Origin: CAIYRG01 sp964446945
GTDB taxonomy: Bacteria > Pseudomonadota > Alphaproteobacteria > Micropepsales > Micropepsaceae
NCBI GenBank assembly: GCA_964446945.1
Contig: CAYUQO010000002.1
Coordinates: 310,001 to 374,000 of the forward strand
Length of the DNA stretch: 64,000 bases
Direction of reading: 5' to 3'
Shown here: positions 42,731 through 50,762 of the stretch, in pieces
Numbering within the stretch: the first letter of the stretch is position 1
Layout: each line of letters begins with the position of its first letter
The notes under the pieces: generated by a model
The model's database searches: none
Told to the model about the DNA's origin: nothing
Seen by the model: only the letters and a program-made list of their open reading frames with translations
Made by a program: the position numbers and the translations under genes

Positions 42731-43078
42731 ATGGCCAAGTATCGGATGTATATCGTTGAACGCTCCGGCAAATACCGCTGGCCGTATGACCTGTCGGCCA
42801 AAGGTGATGATGACGCGCTTTCGATGGCGCATGCCGCTCAGTATGCATGCAGCGATATGCCGGTTGCCGTAGAGGTCTGGCACGGCGCGCGCCGGATTCC
42901 GGGAACTTCACACATTCGCGTGGCCTCCCGCGATCAGTGGGAGCGCGCCTGCTCGGCACAACCCGAAGCCCTGTTGAGGTTGACCGAGGCATTGCGCAAC
43001 AGCGGCACGTCGGTTGCCCGCAGCCGCAGGCTGTCTGAACAGATGGACGACCTGCGTTCGCGCCAAAGCGCGGCCTGA
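42731..43078 (+). CDS. small hypothetical protein
   Basis: Protein of 115 aa, cytoplasmic, no recognised family. Residues 1-70 look folded (AKYRMYIVERSGKYRWPYDLSAKGDDDAL; VEVWHGARRIPG), and the C-terminal 40 residues are charged and helical. The GAGGGACA ribosome site, normal codon use and a strong terminator behind it support a real gene. The N-terminal part resembles the small DUF-type proteins common in Bradyrhizobium and its relatives, but I cannot name the family. Confidence 0.7.
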   Translation: MAKYRMYIVERSGKYRWPYDLSAKGDDDALSMAHAAQYACSDMPVAVEVWHGARRIPGTSHIRVASRDQWERACSAQPEALLRLTEALRNSGTSVARSRRLSEQMDDLRSRQSAA

Positions 43079-43093
43079 TTCCAGCAGTTAACC

Positions 43094-43132
43094 AAACCCG
43101 CCGAGATTAACGTCCCGGCGGGTTTCGTTTGG
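43094..43132 (+). terminator. rho-independent terminator
   Basis: Perfect 10-bp stem AAACCCGCCG / CGGCGGGTTT (43094-43103 and 43116-43125) with a 12-base loop, followed by CGTTTGG. It lies 15 nt after the stop of the small hypothetical gene and insulates the thiamine-enzyme cassette that follows. The stem is flanked by A and T runs, so it could act in both directions. Confidence 0.8.
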
Positions 43133-43214
43133 CCAGCCAATCCTTGTCCGTGGCCGGACCGGGTGATACGAATTCTGCCCTGATTTTCGGCAGCCTCGGC
43201 AAGCGAGGCGCTTC

Positions 43215-45155
43215 ATGAAAGGGCGGAACGTGGCCAGGACACCAGACATCAAACGTCGTCAATTTCTTGCCGGAGCTGCGGCGGCAGGTCCGATCATGGG
43301 ACTTGCATCGACAACCAAAGTTGTCGCCGCCGAAACCCCGGCACGCGCAGTCCCGGCAAAGCCACAGACCGCCGGCGACTACAACGCCCCGAAGGAACAA
43401 CCGCTCGTCAACAGCGGGAAGGTGGGCGGCGATTTCATGGTGGACTGCCTGAAATCCCTCAACATCGATTACGTCGCCTCGACTCCCGGGTCGACCTTCC
43501 GCGGTTTGCAGGAATCCATCATCAATTATGGCATGAACTCGAAGCCCGAGTTCATCACCACGATCCACGAAGAAGCCTCCGTGGCGATGGCGCATGGCTA
43601 TGCCAAGATCGCCGGCAAGCCGATGGCCACCATGGTGCATGGTGTGGTCGGTCTCCAGCATTCCTCGATGGCGATCTACAACTGCTTCTGCGATCAGGCC
43701 CCGGCCATCGTGATGGCAGGCAATGTCGGCAATGGCACACAGCGCCGCCCGGGCGTGGAATGGGCGCACAGCGCGCATGACCAGGGCATCATCGTCCGCG
43801 ACTATGTGAAATGGGACGATCAGGCGAACAATCTTCAGGATTTCGCCGAAGGTCTGGTCCGCGCCTATGACCTTGCCACCACGACGCCCATGGGGCCGGT
43901 GATGGTTGTGATCGACGCCGATCAGCAGGAAGAAGTCATCGAGCCCGGCCGCAAGCTGTTCATTCCCAAACTGCGGCAGCGTACGCAGCCGGTGGCCGAT
44001 CCGGGCGCTCTGGCGGAAGCGGCAAAATTGCTGGTCGCGGCGGAAAATCCGGTGATCGTTTCCGGACGCTACACGCGCACCGAGAACGGCCCGAAGCATC
44101 TCGTGCAGCTGGCCGAAGTCCTGCAAGCGCCGGTCATTGATGAGCGCAACCGCATGAACATGCCATCGCGCCACCCGCTCAATCATACCGAACGTGGCGG
44201 CGCCATGATGCGGCAGGCCGATGTGGTTCTCGCGCTGGAGCCGATGGATCTCTACGGCACGCTCAACAATGTCGATGATCTGATCGGACGTCCTTCGAAG
44301 CCGAAGATCGGCCCAAACACCAAGGTCATCGTCATCGGCACGACGGACCTGAATATCAAACCGAATATGGGCGAGTATGAGCGGTATCAGGCCGCCGATA
44401 TCGGCATCGCCGGCGACGCGGAAAATTCACTGCCGTGGCTGATCCAGGCGATCCAAAAGGAGATGACACCGGCCCGCAAGAGCGTCGCTGACGCCCGTGG
44501 CCAAAAGCTCAAAGCCGCTGGAGCAAAATTCATTCTGGCCGCGGACGAACAGGCTGCCATGGGCTGGGACGCGAGCCCCGTTTCCACCGCGCGCATCTCT
44601 GCCGAAGTCTGGAATCAGATCAAAAATGAAGACTGGACCATGGCGTCCGAAGTGAACTTCCTGTCCAACTGGCCCTACCGGCTGTGGAGCATGGAAAAGC
44701 ACTATCACTCAATGGGCGGTTCGAGCGGTGGCGGCGTCGGCTACAATGCCCCAGCGGCTCTTGGTGCAGCTCTCGCCAACAAGGAACATGGCCGCATCAC
44801 CGTCGCGCTGAACGGCGATGGCGATCTCATGATGTCGCCGGGCGTGCTGTGGACCGCAGCGCATCATCGTATTCCGATCCTCTATATCGTGCACAACAAC
44901 CGCGCATGGCATCAGGAATATATGCATGTCCAGCGCATGGCCGAACGGAATCAGCGCGGCATCGACCGCACCTGGATCGGGACCACGATCAGGGATCCCA
45001 ACATCGACTTCGCGTCGCTTGCGAAATCGATGGGCGTGTATTCGCAGGGACCGATCGATCATCCGGCCGACATCGGCCCGGCGATCCAGCGCGCAATCGC
45101 GGTGGTCAAGCGTGGCGAACCGGCACTGATCGATATCGTCTCGCAGCCAAGATAA
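43215..45155 (+). CDS. Tat-exported thiamine-diphosphate-dependent enzyme A
   Basis: ThDP enzyme of the acetolactate synthase/pyruvate oxidase superfamily, 646 aa. The N-terminal twin-arginine signal is IKRRQFLAGAAAAGP (residues 12-26), ending near residue 40. The PYR domain follows with the activating glutamate Glu119 (TIHEEASVAMAHGYA), then a central domain (ENPVIVSGRYTRTENG), and a PP domain with GDG at 534-536 and Asn-Asn at 561-562, the usual spacing. The protein is complete and looks active. Tat export of a folded cofactor-loaded enzyme implies work in the periplasm. A small cytochrome c gene follows. ATG 43215 has GAGGCG before it; a GTG five codons later is possible. Substrate unknown; a 2-oxo acid is the best guess. 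Confidence 0.9.
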   Translation: MKGRNVARTPDIKRRQFLAGAAAAGPIMGLASTTKVVAAETPARAVPAKPQTAGDYNAPKEQPLVNSGKVGGDFMVDCLKSLNIDYVASTPGSTFRGLQESIINYGMNSKPEFITTIHEEASVAMAHGYAKIAGKPMATMVHGVVGLQHSSMAIYNCFCDQAPAIVMAGNVGNGTQRRPGVEWAHSAHDQGIIVRDYVKWDDQANNLQDFAEGLVRAYDLATTTPMGPVMVVIDADQQEEVIEPGRKLFIPKLRQRTQPVADPGALAEAAKLLVAAENPVIVSGRYTRTENGPKHLVQLAEVLQAPVIDERNRMNMPSRHPLNHTERGGAMMRQADVVLALEPMDLYGTLNNVDDLIGRPSKPKIGPNTKVIVIGTTDLNIKPNMGEYERYQAADIGIAGDAENSLPWLIQAIQKEMTPARKSVADARGQKLKAAGAKFILAADEQAAMGWDASPVSTARISAEVWNQIKNEDWTMASEVNFLSNWPYRLWSMEKHYHSMGGSSGGGVGYNAPAALGAALANKEHGRITVALNGDGDLMMSPGVLWTAAHHRIPILYIVHNNRAWHQEYMHVQRMAERNQRGIDRTWIGTTIRDPNIDFASLAKSMGVYSQGPIDHPADIGPAIQRAIAVVKRGEPALIDIVSQPR

Positions 45156-45169
45156 GGCGACAGAGTCGA

Positions 45170-45221
45170 GCTCGGCCAAAGCCGAGCGAAGCCCCGGAAG
45201 CGCCGGAGGCGCTATCCGGGG
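45170..45221 (+). other. two intercistronic hairpins
   Basis: A 7-bp stem with a four-base loop (GCTCGGC / GCCGAGC, 45170-45187) is followed at once by a nested stem CCCCGGA-AGCGCC / GGCGCT-TCCGGGG (45192-45221, one bulged base). They sit between the thiamine enzyme and its cytochrome gene, with no T-tract. A stabiliser or processing site giving different levels of the two proteins is likely. The equivalent gap in the second cassette is only 7 nt and has none. Confidence 0.6.
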
Positions 45222-45326
45222 GCGGGGGGAGAATTAAAGCAGGGGGTGTTTTCGTTTCGGGGGAATTGGAGGAACGCCGCGCGGCTCAGTCAGCCGCAGG
45301 GGGAGCAATATCGTTTGGGAGGTTCA

Positions 45327-45686
45327 GTGATTACTCGCGTATTGAGTTTTGCCGCCGCCGGGTTGCTGGTTTCGGCGATCGCATCAACTGCTGCATTCGC
45401 GCAGGATACCCCGCGCGGCAACGCTGCCAATGGCAAGAAACTGTTTGAGACGATCGGCTGCTTCGAATGTCACGGCTATGCCGGCCAGGGTGGCGGCGCT
45501 GGTCCAAAACTGATCGACCCGCCGGCCTATCCGGCTTTCATTGTCCAACTCAGAACGCCGCGCAATGTCATGCCGCCGTTCACTGCAAAGGTCCTCAGCG
45601 ATCAGCAGGCGGCCGACATCTACGCCTATATCTCGACTTTCCCGAAGCCGCCCGATCCGAAATCCATTCCGCTGCTTCAGAACTGA
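45327..45686 (+). CDS. exported monoheme cytochrome c A
   Basis: Cytochrome of 119 aa with a signal peptide (MITRVLSFAAAGLLVSAIASTAAFAQ) and one haem site CFECH at residues 45-49. The Met ligand is likely in the PRNVMPPFTAKVLSD segment. GTG 45327 follows a strong GGGAGG; no ATG in the frame suits. The C-terminus FPKPPDPKSIPLLQN nearly repeats in the second cassette cytochrome. It is the natural electron acceptor of the Tat-exported thiamine enzyme encoded 171 nt upstream. Confidence 0.9.
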   Translation: MITRVLSFAAAGLLVSAIASTAAFAQDTPRGNAANGKKLFETIGCFECHGYAGQGGGAGPKLIDPPAYPAFIVQLRTPRNVMPPFTAKVLSDQQAADIYAYISTFPKPPDPKSIPLLQN

Positions 45687-45691
45687 CGGCA

Positions 45692-46534
45692 CTAAAACGC
45701 CGGATGGTCCTCGTGCGGCAGCGGCGCCACGTCGTAGCCGAAGAAGTAACCGTTATTCGGCTCGCAGACGTCCTCGATCAGCGCACCCGGATGGACACGC
45801 ACCCAGGTCTGTTTGGCATTCCACGGCATGTTGAATGCGCCGGGGTCTTCGACATGGACCAGCACCTGTAGCGTCTTGCCGCCATTGATCATCTTGAAGC
45901 GCTCGATGACATGGAGCCGGGTCGTGTGGGGCGTGCGGTAATTGTCGACGAAGGTCCGGTCCGAAAGTCCGATCGTGTCGACGACAAGCTCGTCGCCTTC
46001 GTAGTGCCCGATGGATTCTCCGTACCAGGACGGTTTTGGGTTTTTGGAGTGTTCCGTGTTCATGTAGATGTGGCGGGTCGAGGCGTAGAGCTCATTGACC
46101 ATCACCACTTCATTCGGCGTCTGGATGAAGTGCAGCGGCTGGCCGCGATTGTAGATGTCCATGCCGGGAACCCCGCCGGGCCAGCAACGTTCGCGCGCAA
46201 TAAAAGGCACCTTCCCCGCCAGCACTTCATCGTTCGTTTTCTTCATCTGGGCGACGACCCAGGGCTGGAGAATCGGATTGGTCAGGTCGGCTATGCGGTA
46301 AGTCGATTGCCGGCCATTACCATTGGGGACGTAAGGATGCTTCGGATCGGCGAGGACCGGCCCCGGGCCGCTGTCCGGAGGCAGAAAATCGTCCGCCGCG
46401 GGGCGGTCGATGCTCCACGCCGTCCCGCCATCCGGATTGAAATTCGGAAAATCAGCTGTGCGGCCGGCGGAAAGCCCGGGGGTTGCGGCGGTCGCGCATA
46501 GCAGCGCGGCGGCAATCCAGCGGAATTGCGTCAT
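45692..46534 (-). CDS. exported protein of unknown function
   Basis: Protein of 280 aa with a signal peptide (MTQFRWIAAALLCATAATPGLSAG). No family recognised. The body has many conserved-looking aromatic and acidic residues (IAREERCW-like start at FIARERCWPGGVPGM, GQPLHFIQTPNEVVMV, SWYGESIGHYEGDELVVDTIGL, and RLHVIERFKMINGGKTLQ). The last two resemble segments of widespread secreted proteins encoded near c-type cytochromes and dehydrogenases. It lies between the two thiamine cassettes, on the opposite strand, and ends 5 nt after cytochrome A. Confidence 0.75.
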   Translation of the reverse strand: MTQFRWIAAALLCATAATPGLSAGRTADFPNFNPDGGTAWSIDRPAADDFLPPDSGPGPVLADPKHPYVPNGNGRQSTYRIADLTNPILQPWVVAQMKKTNDEVLAGKVPFIARERCWPGGVPGMDIYNRGQPLHFIQTPNEVVMVNELYASTRHIYMNTEHSKNPKPSWYGESIGHYEGDELVVDTIGLSDRTFVDNYRTPHTTRLHVIERFKMINGGKTLQVLVHVEDPGAFNMPWNAKQTWVRVHPGALIEDVCEPNNGYFFGYDVAPLPHEDHPAF

Positions 46535-46591
46535 CTGTCGTATCCCACGAGCTCCTGCGCACAACCTAGCCGATTTCACTCATTCAAGGCA

Positions 46592-46667
46592 CTAGTGTCG
46601 TGGTTTCGAAGTTCGCATTAGGCCGATATAGGCTCCTGAGCGAACTTCGAAACCGGAACGACACTAG
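46592..46667. repeat. 76-nt palindromic repeat, copy 1
   Basis: Long inverted repeat in a 365-nt gene-free gap. The outer arms CTAGTGTCG / CGACACTAG (46592-46600, 46659-46667) and the inner arms GGTTTCGAAGTTCG / CGAACTTCGAAACC (46602-46615, 46641-46654) enclose a 25-base loop containing GGCCGATATAGG. It is the same length and layout as copy 2, 12 nt downstream, with different but compensating arm sequences. Confidence 0.85.
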
Positions 46668-46679
46668 AATTTATAGTTG

Positions 46680-46755
46680 CCAGTGTCCTTTCGATCCTGA
46701 AATTCGCCGTGATGCCGACATAGGGCCCAAGCGAATTTCAGGATCGGGACACTGG
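46680..46755. repeat. 76-nt palindromic repeat, copy 2
   Basis: Outer arms CCAGTGTCC / GGACACTGG (46680-46688, 46747-46755) and a perfect 15-bp inner arm CGATCCTGAAATTCG / CGAATTTCAGGATCG (46692-46706, 46732-46746) enclose a 25-base loop containing TGCCGACATAGGG. The loop matches that of copy 1 at most central positions (GCCGAyATAGG), while the arms differ and compensate. The rest of the 46535-46899 gap (46756-46899) shows only the leader of the next gene. Confidence 0.85.
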
Positions 46756-46899
46756 GAATTGCGTGCCATCGGCTTGGCATCAGCTCTGCCGGGTGGCAAA
46801 TTCCCCTTCGCGATTTCCTTCTCCGTATGTGGAGGAGGTATCGAGTCGGGCAGTGGTGAAACGGGGATAGCCGCGCCGCCGGATATCAGGGAGGAATTC

Positions 46900-48825
46900 A
46901 TGTCCAAGCGCATCAAACGTCGTCAATTTCTGGCGGGCGTTGCCGCCGCAGGTCCAGCCATCAGCCTGATGTCCACCACCGGCGCAGCCGCGGCCCAAAG
47001 CGCGCCAGCTTCCAGCGTTCCGCCGGTCCCCAATGACGAGCGTTCTCTCAACGACATGCCGCCGCTGACCCAGGGAAAGAGCGGTTCGGATTTCATGGTG
47101 GATGTCATCAAGACACTCGACATCGACTATTGCGCCTCGGTGCCCGGTTCGACCTTCCGCGGCCTGCAGGAATCGATGATCAATTACGGCAACAACCGGA
47201 AGCCGGAATTCATCACCACGCTGCATGAGGATTCGGCGGCGGCGATGTGCCACGGCTATGCGAAGGTGGCACGCAAGCCGATGGCCTGCATGATGCACGG
47301 CACGGTTGGCCTCCAGCACGCCTCGATGGCGATTTACAACGCCTTCGCCGACCGCGTTCCCATGGTTGTGCTGACCGGCAATATCGGCAACTCGGCCACG
47401 CGGCAAATGAATGTCGAGTGGAATCACGCGGCGCAGGATCAGGCCGTCACCGTCCGCGACTTCACCAAATGGGACGACCAGCCGCAATCGCTGCAGGGTT
47501 TCGCCGATTCCATGGTCCGCGCCTATGATCTGGCGACGACTGTACCGATGGCGCCGGTGCTGATCAGCGCGGATGGCGATCTGCAGGAAGACACCATTCC
47601 GCCGGGCGTGGAGAAAAAGCTCTATATCCCGAAGCTGAGAACGCGCGGTCAACCAACCGGCGATCCGGCTCTGGTGCAGGATGCCGCAAAAATGCTGGTG
47701 GCGGCCGAAAATCCCGTCATTTACGTCAATCGTTACGCGCGCACCGACAACGGTCCGGCGCTGCTGGTCGAATTGGCTGAACTGCTGCAGGCGCCGGTGG
47801 TCGACAGTCACGGCCGGATGAATATCGCCAATCGCCACCCGCTGAATCATTCGCCCCGGCGCGAACCGACTTTGGCAAACGCGGATGTCATTCTGGCGTT
47901 AGAACCCGTCGATATCTGGGGCCTGACGAATTACGTCGCCGATCTGATCGGCCGCCCCGATTTGCCACCGCGGCGCAATCCGAATCTCAAAATCATCCAT
48001 ATCGGTTCGGAAATGCTGCTGACCAAGGCGAATTACCAGGACTCGCAGCGCTATGCGCAGGTCGATCTCTCGATTGCAGGTGATGCGGAATCGACCATGC
48101 CGTCACTGATCGAAGCGGTGAAATCGCAAATCACGGCGGCGCACAAATCGCGCTTTGCGGCACGGGGACAAAAACTGCACGAAATGTCGGCGAAATTCCT
48201 CGATGCCGCGCGCCAGGACGTCGCGTACCAGTGGGATGCACGCCCGATCAGCACCGGTCGCATGGTCACGGAGCTGTGGGACAATATCCGGAATGAAGAC
48301 TGGATGATGCCGACCGAATCGCAATTTATCAGCGATTGGCCCTTCCGCCTCTGGGATATGAACAAGCCGTATCACACCATAGGTGGATCGGGAGCGCAGG
48401 GTATCGGCTACAACACGCCGGCGGCGCTTGGTGCGGCACTCGCCAACAAACAGCACGGCCGCGTCACTGTCGCCATGGTTGGCGACGGCGATTTCAATAT
48501 GGCGCCGGGCGTGTTGTGGACGGCAACCCACCACCAGATTCCCATTCTCTATCTGGTGCACAACAACCGTGCCTATCATCAGGAAGTCATGATGATCCTC
48601 AAGATGGCAGATCGGCGGATGCGCTCGAACAGCCCCAACCTCTATGTCGGGACCAAAATCGAGAAGCCGAATATCGACTATGCGAAGATCGCGCAGGGCT
48701 ATGGGATGTATGCCGAAGGTCCCATTTCCGATCCGAAAGACCTGGCGGCGGCGATTCGCCGTGGTGTGGAACGAGTGAAGCGCGGCGAACCCGCCCTGAT
48801 CGATGTCGTTTCGGACGGACGGTGA
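46900..48825 (+). CDS. Tat-exported thiamine-diphosphate-dependent enzyme B
   Basis: Paralogue of the enzyme at 43215, 641 aa. Twin-arginine signal SKRIKRRQFLAGVAAAGPA (residues 2-20), then the PYR domain with Glu110 (TLHEDSAAAMCHGYA), central domain (ENPVIYVNRYARTDNG), and PP domain with GDG at 528-530 and Asn-Asn at 555-556. The frame is open 300 nt upstream, but only ATG 46900, after GGGAGGA, gives the Tat signal. Compared with enzyme A, the residues near the active glutamate (HED for HEE) and after the Asn pair (RAYHQE for RAWHQE) differ, so substrate choice may differ. A cytochrome c gene follows 7 nt later. Confidence 0.9.
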   Translation: MSKRIKRRQFLAGVAAAGPAISLMSTTGAAAAQSAPASSVPPVPNDERSLNDMPPLTQGKSGSDFMVDVIKTLDIDYCASVPGSTFRGLQESMINYGNNRKPEFITTLHEDSAAAMCHGYAKVARKPMACMMHGTVGLQHASMAIYNAFADRVPMVVLTGNIGNSATRQMNVEWNHAAQDQAVTVRDFTKWDDQPQSLQGFADSMVRAYDLATTVPMAPVLISADGDLQEDTIPPGVEKKLYIPKLRTRGQPTGDPALVQDAAKMLVAAENPVIYVNRYARTDNGPALLVELAELLQAPVVDSHGRMNIANRHPLNHSPRREPTLANADVILALEPVDIWGLTNYVADLIGRPDLPPRRNPNLKIIHIGSEMLLTKANYQDSQRYAQVDLSIAGDAESTMPSLIEAVKSQITAAHKSRFAARGQKLHEMSAKFLDAARQDVAYQWDARPISTGRMVTELWDNIRNEDWMMPTESQFISDWPFRLWDMNKPYHTIGGSGAQGIGYNTPAALGAALANKQHGRVTVAMVGDGDFNMAPGVLWTATHHQIPILYLVHNNRAYHQEVMMILKMADRRMRSNSPNLYVGTKIEKPNIDYAKIAQGYGMYAEGPISDPKDLAAAIRRGVERVKRGEPALIDVVSDGR

Positions 48826-48832
48826 GCTAGCC

Positions 48833-49180
48833 GTGCATAGGGCTATTATTCTGGTCGCTTTGCTGTTGGCCGCAAGTTCGGTGCAGGCACAGGAATACAC
48901 GGCACCCAAGGGTGACGCGCATAACGGCAACATCTTGTTCCAGAAGTTCGGCTGTTATTCCTGCCACGGATCATGGGGACAGGGCACGGGGCGGGACGGT
49001 CCGCGGATCAATCCGCCGCCGGCCTTTCCCGTGGTTCTGCAACAGTTGCGCACACCCCGCCGCGAGATGCCCCCTTATGTAGCGAGCGTGATTCCCGATC
49101 AGGGCGTTGCCGACATTTACGCCTATCTCTCCAGCCTGCCGAAGCCGCCCGATCCGAAGTCGATCAAGGAACTTCAGTAG
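48833..49180 (+). CDS. exported monoheme cytochrome c B
   Basis: Cytochrome of 115 aa with a signal peptide (MHRAIILVALLLAASSVQAQ) and haem site CYSCH at residues 41-45. GTG 48833 lies 7 nt after the thiamine-enzyme stop, with GGTGAG before it. The Met ligand is probably in RREMPPYVASV. Paralogue of cytochrome A (shared AYL/IS..PKPPDPKSI tail). The tight spacing to enzyme B argues for co-translation and joint function. Confidence 0.9.
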   Translation: MHRAIILVALLLAASSVQAQEYTAPKGDAHNGNILFQKFGCYSCHGSWGQGTGRDGPRINPPPAFPVVLQQLRTPRREMPPYVASVIPDQGVADIYAYLSSLPKPPDPKSIKELQ

Positions 49181-49209
49181 GCAGGCCTTAGGCGCTCACG
49201 CGCGCCCGG

Positions 49210-49896
49210 TTACCGGCCGGCTGCGGCAGGTGCCGTAGCGGTTGCCGCGGCATTCCCCGGCGCGGCGGCCGGGGTCGCGGCAGGCGCTCCCGTTTTGGCC
49301 CCGGCTTCTGCGCCGCCTGCGGTTTTCGGCTGATTCGCCGCGGGTTCCGGAGGCGGGAAGGGCGCCGGCGTGTCGGCCTGCATACGCAGCCAGGCAATCA
49401 CGTCGAGCCGGTCCTGCGGCTTCGGCAGGCCGCCGAAGGTCATTTTGGTGCCGGGAATGAACAGCTGCGGCTGCTTTATGAATTCGAAGATATCGGCGTA
49501 AGTCCAGTTGCCGCCCTTGGCTTTCATCGCCGCTGAATAATCGAATCCCGGATGCATCGCGCGCGGCCGGCCGATCACGCCATAAAGATTCGGACCAATC
49601 TTGTTGGGACCACCCTTGGTGAAATCGTGGCACGCCATGCATTGCTGGGCGATCATTTCGCCTTTCATGACGTCCGCCGTCGGGATGACCATGGCAAAAT
49701 CCGGAATCGGTTCCGCAGCCGGTTGCGCAGGGGCCGTTTCCGATGACGCGGTCGCGACCACTCCGGGTACGATGTATCCAGGCTTCGCGGGTGCGGGTGA
49801 GTAATAGACAGCCTGGCTGATGAGCGACACCGCGACGATGAACAACAGACAGCCGAGCACGCTCCCGATGATTTTGTTCCATTCAAACGAATCCAT
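49210..49896 (-). CDS. membrane-anchored cytochrome c (CycM-like)
   Basis: Cytochrome of 228 aa with an uncleaved N-terminal membrane anchor (WNKIIGSVLGCLLFIVAVSLISQAVY), a cytochrome c domain with CMACH at residues 86-90, Met ligand probably in GTKMTFGGL, and an Ala/Pro-rich low-complexity tail. It matches the CycM/cytochrome c552 type that carries electrons to the terminal oxidase. It lies back to back with kdsB, an arrangement common in Hyphomicrobiales. It is the likely next carrier for the soluble cytochromes of the thiamine cassettes. Confidence 0.9.
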   Translation of the reverse strand: MDSFEWNKIIGSVLGCLLFIVAVSLISQAVYYSPAPAKPGYIVPGVVATASSETAPAQPAAEPIPDFAMVIPTADVMKGEMIAQQCMACHDFTKGGPNKIGPNLYGVIGRPRAMHPGFDYSAAMKAKGGNWTYADIFEFIKQPQLFIPGTKMTFGGLPKPQDRLDVIAWLRMQADTPAPFPPPEPAANQPKTAGGAEAGAKTGAPAATPAAAPGNAAATATAPAAAGR

Positions 49897-50021
49897 TGGC
49901 GTGCTCCGGAAGTGGCGGCTTATAGATTTCTGCGGCGATGTTGCGCGGGCGCGCGGACATTACCTTCGAGCCGCAATGCGTCATTGCGGCTAAGCGTCGC
50001 ATAAGGCACAGAGTTCCACGC

Positions 50022-50762
50022 ATGAACGCAATTATTGTGATTCCGGCCCGCATGGCATCAACACGCCTGCCGGGTAAGCCGCTCGCAGACATCGCGGGAA
50101 CGCCCATGATTGTGCGCGTCTGGCGACAGGCCGTGCGCGCTGGCGCCGGCCCTGTATTGGTTGCCGCCGCCGATGCAGAAATAGCTGATACAATTCGCCG
50201 CGCGGGTGGTGACGCTGTGCTGACCGATCCGGAATTGGCATCCGGTTCCGACCGCGTTCATCAGGCACTCAGCGGGTATGATCCGGAACGGCGCTTCGAT
50301 GTGGTGATCAATCTCCAGGGAGATCTGCCGGCGCTCGATCCCCGGGCCATCACGGCGGTGGCAACATCGCTCGATGACAGCGGCGCGGATATCGCGACCC
50401 TTGCCGCGCCGATCAGCGATCCACGCGATTTCGACAATCCCGCGGTGGTCAAGGCCATTGCTGCGTGGGACGATTCGCAGGCCCACGGGCGCGCGCTGTA
50501 TTTCACCCGCGCGCGCAGCCCCTCCGGCGAGGGCCCGCTGTTCCACCATGTCGGCATTTACGCCTTCACGCGGGGCGCGCTCGAGCGCTTCATCAGCCTT
50601 CCGGTGTCGCCCCTTGAGCGGCGCGAAAAACTAGAGCAGTTGCGCGCCCTGGAAGCCGGCATGCACATCGAGGTCGCCCGCATTGACGAGGTTCCTTTGT
50701 CCGTCGACACTCCGGAAGATCTTGAAAAGGCCAGGAAAATACTTTCCCCACAGCACAAATGA
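50022..50762 (+). CDS. kdsB: 3-deoxy-manno-octulosonate cytidylyltransferase
   Basis: KdsB, 246 aa, activates Kdo with CTP for lipopolysaccharide inner-core synthesis. Signature PARMASTRLPGKPLADIAG at the N-terminus, then LASGSDRVHQAL, VVINLQGDLPALDP and HHVGIYAFTRGALERF. The start lies after a weak ribosome site; the frame upstream to 49938 is open but not conserved. It overlaps pheA by ATGA (4 nt). Divergent from the membrane-anchored cytochrome. Confidence 0.95.
   Translation: MNAIIVIPARMASTRLPGKPLADIAGTPMIVRVWRQAVRAGAGPVLVAAADAEIADTIRRAGGDAVLTDPELASGSDRVHQALSGYDPERRFDVVINLQGDLPALDPRAITAVATSLDDSGADIATLAAPISDPRDFDNPAVVKAIAAWDDSQAHGRALYFTRARSPSGEGPLFHHVGIYAFTRGALERFISLPVSPLERREKLEQLRALEAGMHIEVARIDEVPLSVDTPEDLEKARKILSPQHK

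Noticed and set aside
46780..47850. 356-codon open frame antisense to thiamine enzyme B
   Set aside because: Its translation is dominated by His, Arg and Gln typical of antisense frames, and the sense gene is well conserved with its paralogue.
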